Shown piece by piece: positions 39,335 to 46,698 of a stretch of DNA of 64,000 nt. Within the stretch, counting starts at the first letter, position 1; each line of letters begins with the position of its first letter. This DNA is from Deltaproteobacteria bacterium (lineage in GTDB: Bacteria; Myxococcota_A; UBA796; GCA-2862545). The stretch covers positions 62,001 through 126,000 of the forward strand of contig SBGP01000009.1 in assembly GCA_006226595.1 (NCBI GenBank), written 5' to 3'. The position numbers and the translations under genes were made by a program. Under the pieces are notes generated by a model. That model had not been told where the DNA came from. It saw only the letters and a list, made by a program, of their open reading frames with translations, and made no database searches.

Positions 39335-40891
39335 ATGTCCTTCGCCGATCGCCTCGCCGCCGCCAACCCGGACCCCAGCGGACGTCGCTGGGTATACGTG
39401 CCCTACGACCAGCTCACCGACGCGGTGGGTCCACTCGCCGGCGAACCGAGCGGACTCGGCATCGTGCTCGTCGAGAGCCGACACAAGGCAGGACGGCGCC
39501 CGTACCACCAGCAGAAGCTCGCGCTGGTGCTCACCAACCTGAGGCACTTCGCGCTCGAGCAGGCCGCGCGCGGTGTCGCCGTCGACTACCGCTTCTCGTC
39601 GCGCCCCTACGCAGAGGTCCTGCGCGAGGTCGCGGCCGAGCGCGGTCCGCTGGCGATGATGGAAGCGGCCGAGCGCGAGCTGCGCCTGGAGCTCGCTCCG
39701 CTCGTCGACGACGGCCTGATCGAGGTGCTTGACCACGCGGGCTGGCTCACGACCGACGCGGACTTCGCCGCCACCGGCGGTCCGCCGTGGCGCATGGACG
39801 CGTTCTACCGAGGCGTGCGCCAGCGCACCGGCCTGCTCATGGTCGATGGCAAGCCCGAGGGCGGGCGCTACAGCCACGATGGCGACAACCGCGAGCCGTG
39901 GTCCGGCCTGCCCTGGCCTCCCGAGCCACCGCGCTTCCCGCCCGACGCCATCACCGAGGAGGTGTGCGACCTCGTGCGCACGCACTTCGCGGACCACCCG
40001 GGAACGCTCGTCCCCGACGCGCTGCCCGCCACCCCCGAGGATGCCGAGAAGCTGTGGGCCTGGGCCCTCGGCGAGTGCATGACGCACTTCGGCACCTACG
40101 AGGACGCGATGAGCACCCGCTCCCGCGGCCTGTTCCACACCCGCATCGCGCCGCTGCTCAACCTGCACCGGCTGCTGCCGTCGCGGGTGGTCGCCGACGT
40201 CGCCGCCAGCGAGGCACCGCTGAACAGCCGAGAGGGCTTCATCCGCCAGGTCCTCGGCTGGCGCGAGTTCGTGCGCCACGTGCACCGCGCGACGCAGGGG
40301 CTCACCGAGCTCGACGGCAAGCCGCTCTCCGATCCGCTCCACCGGGACCAGCCGCTGCCACCCGCGTTCTGGGAGGACTCTCCCTCCGGCCTGGCGTGTC
40401 TCGACGACGCCGTCTCCGCGGTGTGGGACGAGGGCTGGACCCACCACATCCAGCGCCTGATGGTGCTCGCGAACCTCGCGACCCTGCTCGACGTGCGCCC
40501 GCAGGAAGTCTCGGACTGGTTCTGGGTCGGCTTCGTCGACGCCTACGACTGGGTGGTCGAGCCCAACGTGCTCGCCATGGGCACCTTCGGGGTCGGCGAC
40601 CTGATGACGACCAAGCCCTACGTGAGCGGCGCGAACTACCTCGCGAAGATGGGTGATGCGTGCGAGAGCTGCGCCTTCCACCCGAAGAAGACCTGCCCGA
40701 TCACGCCGATGTACTGGGCATTTCTCGCTCGGCACCGCGACGCGTTCTCCGAGGTCGACCGCATGAACCTCGTCATGGGCTCACTCCGGCGACGCAGCGA
40801 CGCGCGCAGGCAAGAGGACGCCGAGATCTTCGCGTGGGTCCGCGACACCCTCGCGCGCGGTGAGCGTTTGCAGCCACGCCGAAATCGCTGA
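39335..40891 (+). CDS. Fe-S bacterial photolyase/cryptochrome (FeS-BCP, PhrB-like)
   Basis: 518-residue member of the deoxyribodipyrimidine photolyase-related family, which includes prokaryotic (6-4) photolyases. Domain order is an N-terminal Rossmann part (GIVLVESRHKAGRRPYHQQK, LALVLTNLRHF) and a helical FAD part (GFIRQVLGWREFVRHVHRA, ANLATLLDVRPQEVSDWFW, VLAMGTFGVGDLMTTKPY). A [4Fe-4S] site is formed by Cys355 (LACLDD), Cys443 and Cys446 (CESC) and Cys454 (KKTCP), with a shorter last gap than in PhrB. The ATG at 39335 (MSFADRL) is preferred to an earlier GTG. It is transcribed alone, divergently from the urate genes. The expected role is light-driven DNA repair. Confidence 0.92.
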   Translation: MSFADRLAAANPDPSGRRWVYVPYDQLTDAVGPLAGEPSGLGIVLVESRHKAGRRPYHQQKLALVLTNLRHFALEQAARGVAVDYRFSSRPYAEVLREVAAERGPLAMMEAAERELRLELAPLVDDGLIEVLDHAGWLTTDADFAATGGPPWRMDAFYRGVRQRTGLLMVDGKPEGGRYSHDGDNREPWSGLPWPPEPPRFPPDAITEEVCDLVRTHFADHPGTLVPDALPATPEDAEKLWAWALGECMTHFGTYEDAMSTRSRGLFHTRIAPLLNLHRLLPSRVVADVAASEAPLNSREGFIRQVLGWREFVRHVHRATQGLTELDGKPLSDPLHRDQPLPPAFWEDSPSGLACLDDAVSAVWDEGWTHHIQRLMVLANLATLLDVRPQEVSDWFWVGFVDAYDWVVEPNVLAMGTFGVGDLMTTKPYVSGANYLAKMGDACESCAFHPKKTCPITPMYWAFLARHRDAFSEVDRMNLVMGSLRRRSDARRQEDAEIFAWVRDTLARGERLQPRRNR

Positions 40892-41051
40892 TTCGGCAAA
40901 AACTTCTCGATGGGCGGCGTCTGCCATTCTGGCGCTCCTCTCGAAGTTCCGCTGGCCGCGGCCCGCCGAAAACGCGGTTGCATCCCCATGACGCACGAAA
41001 CGCGTGCGCAGCTTTGCTATTGCCCCGCACGCTGCAACAAGGGGAGCTGCC

Positions 41052-42299
41052 ATGCGCACCAGTGAGGACTGGCACCGCCGGGATCTGAGTCACTTTCGCC
41101 GGACCACGGGGGCGGACCTGTTCGACGTCCACGAACACTTCGCCGACTGGCTGAGCACCGCGCGACCGGGCGGGTACCACCTGTACGAGGCGGCGGCCCA
41201 CAGCGCGCCGTCGACGTCGATCCGCATGTCCGCCCACGGTGACGCGCTGATCAACCTCGCGTCGTACAACTACCTCGGCCTCTCGGTACGCCCGGAGGTC
41301 CGCGCCGCCGCGGCCCGCGCCCTCGAGACCTACGGACTCGGCGCCGCCGGCTCCCCTCACCTCTCCGGCCTGCTCGCAGTCCACGAGGAGCTCGCCGAGG
41401 CCATCGCTGCGTTCAAGGCCGTCGAGTCGGTCCTGCTGTTCCCCACCGGCTACAGCGCCAACGTCGGCACGATCTCGGCGCTGGTCGGCCCTGGCGACGT
41501 CGTGATCACCGACATCCTCGCGCATGCGTCCATCCTCGACGGCTGCGCGATGAGCGGCGCGACCACGCGGCTGTTCCGCCACAACGACTGCGAGAGCCTC
41601 GAGAAGAAGCTCGCGGGTACCACCGGCCGCGTGCTCGTCGTCGTCGAGGGCGTGTACTCCATGGACGGCGACGTGGCGCCACTTGACGACATCGCGGCCC
41701 TGTGCCGACGCTACGGCGCGCGCCTCATGGTCGACGAGGCGCACTCCGCCTTCGTCTTCGGCGAGCACGGACGCGGCGTGGTCGAGCACTTCGGCGTCGA
41801 GGACCAGGTGGACATCCACCTCGGCACCCTGTCGAAGAGCCTCGGCGGCATGGGCGGCTACGTCGGCGGTACCCGCCAGCTCATCGACTACCTGCGGCCC
41901 TACTCCCGCTCGCAGGTGTTCTCGTGTGCGCTGGCCCCCGCGGTCGTCGGCGGCCTCGTCGAGGCCGTGCGCATCGCCCGCGACGAGCCGCAGCTGCGGG
42001 CCAAGCTGTGGGCGAACGTGCACACGATGCGCGAGGCGCTGGTCAGCCGCGGGGTCGACGTCGGCGACTCCGCATCGCAAGTCATCCCGATCATGGTCCG
42101 CGACGACGTCGGCATCTTCCCGATCACCGAGGAGCTGATGGCCGAAGGCGTGTTCCTCAACCCGGTCCGCTACCCCGCGGTCAAGCGCAACCAGAGCCGC
42201 TTCCGGGTCTCGGTCTCCGCCGCCCATCACCCCGACGAGCTCGTGCGCTCCGCCGAGATCATCGCCACCGTGCTCGCCCGCCACGGAGTGATCGCATGA
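41052..42299 (+). CDS. Alpha-oxoamine synthase (serine palmitoyltransferase/AONS-like)
   Basis: 415-residue PLP enzyme that condenses an amino acid with an acyl thioester. AAGGGGAG lies 5 bases ahead of the ATG. Landmarks are NLASYNYLGLS, YGLGAAGSPHLSGLL, FPTGYSANVGTISAL, LMVDEAHSAFVFGEHG (PLP Asp228) and GTLSKSLGGMGGYVGG with PLP lysine Lys262. A ~60-residue N-terminal extension (HEHFADWLSTARPGGYHLYE) resembles serine palmitoyltransferases and cysteate/long-chain-base synthases rather than plain BioF. No biotin genes are nearby; instead the stop overlaps the next gene (ATGA), which overlaps a sulfotransferase. A long-chain amino-ketone product is the best guess. Confidence 0.9.
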   Translation: MRTSEDWHRRDLSHFRRTTGADLFDVHEHFADWLSTARPGGYHLYEAAAHSAPSTSIRMSAHGDALINLASYNYLGLSVRPEVRAAAARALETYGLGAAGSPHLSGLLAVHEELAEAIAAFKAVESVLLFPTGYSANVGTISALVGPGDVVITDILAHASILDGCAMSGATTRLFRHNDCESLEKKLAGTTGRVLVVVEGVYSMDGDVAPLDDIAALCRRYGARLMVDEAHSAFVFGEHGRGVVEHFGVEDQVDIHLGTLSKSLGGMGGYVGGTRQLIDYLRPYSRSQVFSCALAPAVVGGLVEAVRIARDEPQLRAKLWANVHTMREALVSRGVDVGDSASQVIPIMVRDDVGIFPITEELMAEGVFLNPVRYPAVKRNQSRFRVSVSAAHHPDELVRSAEIIATVLARHGVIA

Positions 42300-42964
42300 C
42301 CCGCTACGGCTTCGATCGGGCCCTCTCGGCCCTGTTCCTCGCGGACTACGACGGCCTGCGCGCCCAGCTGCCCGACGGCTTGTGGCCACTCGAGGCGCAG
42401 ACCGGCTTCGGCATCGTCGCGGTCACCGCCTTCGACTTCGTCGACAGCGAGGTCGGCGCGTACGGCGAGCTCGTGTTCTCGGTGCTCGTGCCGCCCTTCG
42501 CCCCTCCCGGCGAGGCGCTCCCGGACGCCGCGTACTTTCCGTTCTTCCTCGCGACGACCACCGAGGCTTCGCGCACCCACGCCGCCGAGCGCTGGCTGCT
42601 CCCCGCCCACGCCTCGTGCCTGGACATCGCGTTCGACGGCGACGAGAGCCGGCGCTTCGTCACCGTGAGCGACGGCGACGCCCCGGTGCTGCGCCTGCAG
42701 GTCGGCGAGATCGACGCGGTGGCCGGCACCCGCCGCTACCAGTGCTTCTCCAGCGACGGTGAGGCGCTGCACCGCGTGTTCATCGACATCGAGGGCGCCC
42801 TCGACGAGCACGAGGAGGAGCGCGGCCACCTGGAGCTCGCCCGCCATCCGATCGCCGCGCTGCTCGGCGACGTGATCGAAGACGAGCTGCCCTTCCGCGA
42901 GCAGTCCATGGCCCGTGGCGAACAGCGCTTCGGCGAGCTCCTCGCCCACGGAGGTCGCGCATGA
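42296..42964 (+). CDS. Acetoacetate-decarboxylase-fold protein without lysine
   Basis: 222-residue soluble protein resembling acetoacetate decarboxylase-like proteins: ALFLADYDGLRAQLPDGLWP opens like the 'leu-leu-pro-x-x-leu-x-pro' segment, followed by GAYGELVFSVLVPPFAPPG at the conserved 'gly-x-tyr-x-glu' strand. The catalytic Schiff-base lysine cannot exist because the whole protein contains no Lys. Related ADC-like proteins without the lysine catalyse other reactions or only bind ligands. Its ATG overlaps the upstream stop and its own stop overlaps the sulfotransferase ATG, both as ATGA, so the three proteins are translated together. The function is open: a binding or cyclase-like step on a keto or acyl intermediate is possible. 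Confidence 0.68.
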   Translation: MTRYGFDRALSALFLADYDGLRAQLPDGLWPLEAQTGFGIVAVTAFDFVDSEVGAYGELVFSVLVPPFAPPGEALPDAAYFPFFLATTTEASRTHAAERWLLPAHASCLDIAFDGDESRRFVTVSDGDAPVLRLQVGEIDAVAGTRRYQCFSSDGEALHRVFIDIEGALDEHEEERGHLELARHPIAALLGDVIEDELPFREQSMARGEQRFGELLAHGGRA

Positions 42965-44199
42965 TCGGCTTCGACGTCCAGCCGCTTCCCCTGTTCCTGC
43001 GCGTGCCGAACGCGGTCACCGCGGGGCTCGGCATCGGCGCCCCCACCCTGACCCCCGAGCAGCTCACCGCCGCCGCCGCGAAGAAGGCGGGTCTGCCCGC
43101 GCGCTTCGAGGCCCACGTGGGCGACGCGCTCGAGCAGCTGTGCCGCTCGTATGCGGACGAGGCGCGGCTGCACTGGTTCGGGCGCATGAACGTGTGGAAC
43201 CTCCTGGTCACCGGCCTCGCGCAGCTGTTGCTCGTCGACCAGGCCTTCCGAGACGACCCGACCCTGCACGATCAGCCGCTGAACGCGCCGCTCGTCGTCA
43301 CCGGGCTGCCGCGCTCGGGCACGACCTTCCTCCACCGGTTGCTCTCGGCGCCCGATGTGGCCCGCGGCGTCGCCCTGTACGAGCACGTGCACCCGGTCGT
43401 TCGCGGTCGTCGCGACCTTCGCCGACTCGACGTGCACGCGATGTTCGAGCCGTGGAAGCGCGCGAGCCGTGTGTACGGCCTGGACGCGATTCACTTCGTG
43501 CGGCCGGACATGCCCGACGAGTGCAACTTCGGCATGCGCCTCGCCGGCCGGTCGATGATCTACTGGGCCACCGCGCCGACCTATGCGTACCTGGACTGGC
43601 TGCTCGAGCACGACCTGCGCGAGAGCTACCAGCTGTACCGACGCGTGCTGCAGCTCCACCAGCGCCGGCACCCCGAGCAGCGGCTGACCCTGAAGTGCCC
43701 GCATCACCTGGCGTGGCTGCCGGCGCTCGTCGAGGCCCTGCCCGAGGCCCACGTCGTGCAGACCCACCGGGACCCGCTCCAGACGGTGCCCAGCGAGGCC
43801 AAGCTCATCCTCTCGCTCCAGGGGCTCGCGACCCACGAGCTCGACTGGCAGCGCACGGTCGACGCGAACAGCATGAAGGCGAAGACCTTCGCCGATCGGG
43901 CCGTGGCCTTTGCGAGTGATCCCGAGGGCCGCCGCGTGCTCCACGTCGACTACAAGGCGCTGGTCAAGGACCCCGTCCGCCTCTCCGCGCAGATCCACGG
44001 CCACTTCGGACTCGCGTTCGCGGAAGAGGACCGCACCGCGACCGAGGCCTTCTTCGCCGAGAACCGCCAGCACAAGCACGGCAAGAACCGCTACTCGCTG
44101 GAGCAGTTCGGCCTGGACGCCGCCGAGCTCGAGCGCAGCTTCGCGAGCTACCGGGAGACCTTCCTCGAGCGCGAGCAACCGCTGTTCGCGGTGGCGTGA
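42961..44199 (+). CDS. PAPS-dependent sulfotransferase family protein
   Basis: 412-residue protein of the Sulfotransfer_3 family, which moves a sulfuryl group from PAPS to a hydroxyl or amine. The 5'-phosphosulfate loop is TGLPRSGTTFLHRLL (114-128). VVQTHRDPLQTVPS supplies the 3'-phosphate Arg and Ser. RLTLKCPHHL and a late GKNRYSLEQFG are typical of the subgroup acting on larger acceptors. It lacks a signal peptide and a membrane anchor. It is the last gene of the overlapping trio, so its acceptor is probably the product of the oxoamine synthase step. It ends 1 base before the convergent M23 peptidase gene. Confidence 0.88.
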   Translation: MIGFDVQPLPLFLRVPNAVTAGLGIGAPTLTPEQLTAAAAKKAGLPARFEAHVGDALEQLCRSYADEARLHWFGRMNVWNLLVTGLAQLLLVDQAFRDDPTLHDQPLNAPLVVTGLPRSGTTFLHRLLSAPDVARGVALYEHVHPVVRGRRDLRRLDVHAMFEPWKRASRVYGLDAIHFVRPDMPDECNFGMRLAGRSMIYWATAPTYAYLDWLLEHDLRESYQLYRRVLQLHQRRHPEQRLTLKCPHHLAWLPALVEALPEAHVVQTHRDPLQTVPSEAKLILSLQGLATHELDWQRTVDANSMKAKTFADRAVAFASDPEGRRVLHVDYKALVKDPVRLSAQIHGHFGLAFAEEDRTATEAFFAENRQHKHGKNRYSLEQFGLDAAELERSFASYRETFLEREQPLFAVA

Positions 44200-44200
44200 G

Positions 44201-45433
44201 CTACTCGGTCGGCGGGGCTTCCTCGGTGGGGGCCTCGTCGGCCTCGGCCGAGCCGTCGAGCATGGGCACCCACTTCGCGACCTCTTCCTTGAACCCGGTG
44301 AGGTCCTTCTTCGCGATGGGCGTGGAGGACGGCAGCGGCTCCTTCATCGCGTCGACGTACCGGCCGTTCTTCCACATCTGGTAGTGCAGGTGCGGACCGG
44401 TGGACATGCCGGTGCTGCCGACGAGACCGATGATCTCGCCCTGCTTCACGGTGGAGCCGTTCTTCACCTTGATCTTCGACAGGTGCGAGTACGAGGTGTC
44501 GTACGGCCCCTCGTGGTCGATCTTCACGTAGTTGCCGTGCCCACCGTTGCGACCGGCGTAGGTGATCGTGCCGCTCGCCACCGCGCGGACCGGCGTGCCC
44601 GTGGGCGCTCCAAAGTCGGTGCCGTTGTGCGGACGCGCCTTCTTGAGCACGGGGTGGAAGCGCTTCGGGTTGAAGCCCGAGGTCACCCGCGAGAACTCCA
44701 GCGGCGAGCGCAGGAACGGACGGCGCATGCCGGTGCCGTCAGGGTGGAAGAAGGTCTCTTCCTCGCCGTGCACGTGACGGACGGCGACGATCTCCTTGTC
44801 CCCGTTCACGAGCCGCACCGCGTGCAGCGCTCCCAGCTTGGACTTGCGACCCGGCGCAGAGAGCACCTCGGCGACGACGTCGAAGGTCGCTCCCGCCTTG
44901 AGCTCGGTGTTGAAGTCGAGCTCGTACTCGAAGACCTTGGCGAGACGCACGAGGTCGATGGGACGGAGGCCGGCCTCGAGGCCGTCGGCCCACAGGGAGG
45001 AGTCGAGCGTCATGTGGTAGCTGTCGACCGCCGTCTCGTACACGACCTCGTCGACCTTGGCGACCAGCCCGTCCGCGTCGCGCTCGACGTGCAGCGTGCG
45101 GTCCTCGTCGAGCACGTAGGACAGCCCGGTCGGCTCGGCGACGCCGTCGACGTACACCAGCGACAGTTCGCGGTCCGGGCGGATGTTCGACAGGTCGTAG
45201 AACTCGAGGGCGGCCGAGCGCACGGCACTGGCCCCGAAGCCGGTGCCGGAGAGCACGCTGCCGAGCGTGGATCCACGGCCGATGCGCACGGGAATCTGCA
45301 CGCGGTCGGGCTCGAGCTGTGGAAGCGGCGCCTCGAGCTCCGGCGGCGGCGCGACCGGGTCCTCGGCGAGCCCGAGGTAGGTGGCGCCCGCAACGGCGAG
45401 GGCGGCGGTGACGCCGAGCGCGGCACGCTTCAC
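44201..45433 (-). CDS. M23 (LytM) zinc metallopeptidase, periplasmic
   Basis: 410-residue peptidoglycan endopeptidase-like protein. The GTG start overlaps the kinase stop (GTGA at 45430-45433). An N-terminal hydrophobic segment (ALGVTAALAVAGATYLGLA) is a signal peptide or anchor. Residues ~45-245 contain an OapA/LysM-like fold (RIGRGSTLGSVLSGTGFG) as in MepM. The LytM domain has HNGTDFG with His269 and Asp273, YSHLS with His317 and GPHLHYQ with His348 and His350, so the zinc and catalytic residues are complete. An acidic tail (EADEAPTEEAPPTE) closes the protein. Co-translation with a Ser/Thr kinase suggests regulated cell-wall remodelling, an inference from the overlap. Confidence 0.92.
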   Translation of the reverse strand: MKRAALGVTAALAVAGATYLGLAEDPVAPPPELEAPLPQLEPDRVQIPVRIGRGSTLGSVLSGTGFGASAVRSAALEFYDLSNIRPDRELSLVYVDGVAEPTGLSYVLDEDRTLHVERDADGLVAKVDEVVYETAVDSYHMTLDSSLWADGLEAGLRPIDLVRLAKVFEYELDFNTELKAGATFDVVAEVLSAPGRKSKLGALHAVRLVNGDKEIVAVRHVHGEEETFFHPDGTGMRRPFLRSPLEFSRVTSGFNPKRFHPVLKKARPHNGTDFGAPTGTPVRAVASGTITYAGRNGGHGNYVKIDHEGPYDTSYSHLSKIKVKNGSTVKQGEIIGLVGSTGMSTGPHLHYQMWKNGRYVDAMKEPLPSSTPIAKKDLTGFKEEVAKWVPMLDGSAEADEAPTEEAPPTE

Positions 45434-46698
45434 TGGGTCACCACGACGATGGCGAGCACGATGGCGAGCGCGAGAGCGCCAAAGCCGAGCACGAGGATGA
45501 AGCCGGCGGCGACCGCGGCGAACATCGTGCCCTTGCCGCCCTTCGCGGACTCGGCGGGGGCCTGCGAGGGCGACGCCGACGGCTTCGGCGGGGCCTCGGT
45601 CTTCGGAGGCGCCGAGATCGGCGTCGCGTAGGAGAGGTTCGGCGGCGGCGGCGGTGGCGGTGGCGGTGGCGTGGCCGGACGACGCTGGGCCGCCTCGCGG
45701 ACGGCCGCCTGCACATCCTCGGTGACCATCGCGAGCACGGTGGCCTCTTCGTCCGGCGTGGCGGCATCGACGCGAATCGTGCGCCCGACCAGCGGGTCGT
45801 CCTGGGACACCGGAGAGCGACCCGACTGGGTGGACGGCACCGCTTCGCGCGCCCACGCGCGCAGGCCCTTGCCCGACAGCTCGTCGGCGACCGTGGCGAG
45901 CAAGCGCTCGGCCTGCTGTCCCGAGGGGCGCTCGACCGCCTGGTACGCGATGAGTCGCTCGAGGATCGGGATGAGCGGCCCGTACTCCTCGCCGAGCTCG
46001 CTCATGCGCTGACGCACGCGCTTCTCGACGCGGTTGCGGCTGACCTGCGGCGGTCCCCACTCTTTGCCGGTGGCGCACTCCCACAGCGACAGGCCGAGTC
46101 CGTACAGGTCGACGGCACGGGTCGGCTCCTCGCCGGCGAGTACCTCGGGCGGGAAGTAGTTCAGGGTGCCGAGCACGAGCCCCTGGGTCTCGGACTCGCG
46201 GCTCGCGAAGGCCGCGCGGGCCACGCCGAAGTCGAGCAGGCGCACGCTGCCGCGGCTGGTGACCATGATGTTCGCGGGCTTCACGTCGCGGTGCACGACG
46301 TTGAGGAACTTCTTGGTCCGGGGATGTTTGGCCGTGTGCGCACGGTGCAGCGTGCCAGCGACCTCGGCGCCGAGCTCGGCGAGCGCCCGGGGCGGCACGG
46401 GGTGGCGCCGCGTGGTCTCCCACAGATCGGCCCCATCGACGAACTCCATCACCACCGCGTCGCGACCCTCGACCTGCAGCAGCTCGGACACGCCGAGGAT
46501 GGCCTCGTCGTTGAGCATGCCGAGCAGACGGGCCTCGTCGCGCATGCGGGTCACGAAGTGCTCGTGGTCCGGACCCTGCTCCTTCATGACCTTGACGGCA
46601 CAGGTCCGGGTGAACCCGCCGGGAACGCGCAGCTCAGCGTGATAGACCGTGCCCATTGCACCGGTACCGACCACACGGTTGAAGGTGAGCGTACGCAT
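45430..46698 (-). CDS. Membrane-anchored Ser/Thr protein kinase
   Basis: 422-residue Hanks-type kinase. I start it at 46698 because only seven residues then precede the GTGAMGTVY loop (11-19). Lys36, HRDVKPAN with Asp138, DFG Asp156 and GTLNYFPPEV are intact. A Pro-run linker (RRPATPPPPPPP) leads to a C-terminal transmembrane helix (~393-420; MFAAVAAGFILVLGFGALAL), so the kinase is cytoplasmic and tail-anchored with almost nothing outside. There is no PASTA or other sensor domain. Its start codon overlaps the start codon of the divergent M14 peptidase gene by two bases, and its stop overlaps the M23 peptidase start. Confidence 0.9.
   Translation of the reverse strand: MRTLTFNRVVGTGAMGTVYHAELRVPGGFTRTCAVKVMKEQGPDHEHFVTRMRDEARLLGMLNDEAILGVSELLQVEGRDAVVMEFVDGADLWETTRRHPVPPRALAELGAEVAGTLHRAHTAKHPRTKKFLNVVHRDVKPANIMVTSRGSVRLLDFGVARAAFASRESETQGLVLGTLNYFPPEVLAGEEPTRAVDLYGLGLSLWECATGKEWGPPQVSRNRVEKRVRQRMSELGEEYGPLIPILERLIAYQAVERPSGQQAERLLATVADELSGKGLRAWAREAVPSTQSGRSPVSQDDPLVGRTIRVDAATPDEEATVLAMVTEDVQAAVREAAQRRPATPPPPPPPPPPNLSYATPISAPPKTEAPPKPSASPSQAPAESAKGGKGTMFAAVAAGFILVLGFGALALAIVLAIVVVTQ

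Noticed and set aside
44201-46423. 740-codon minus-strand gene joining the M23 peptidase to upstream sequence
   Set aside because: The extra N-terminal part is the wrong frame of the kinase gene. The signal segment and GTGA overlap fix the start at 45433.
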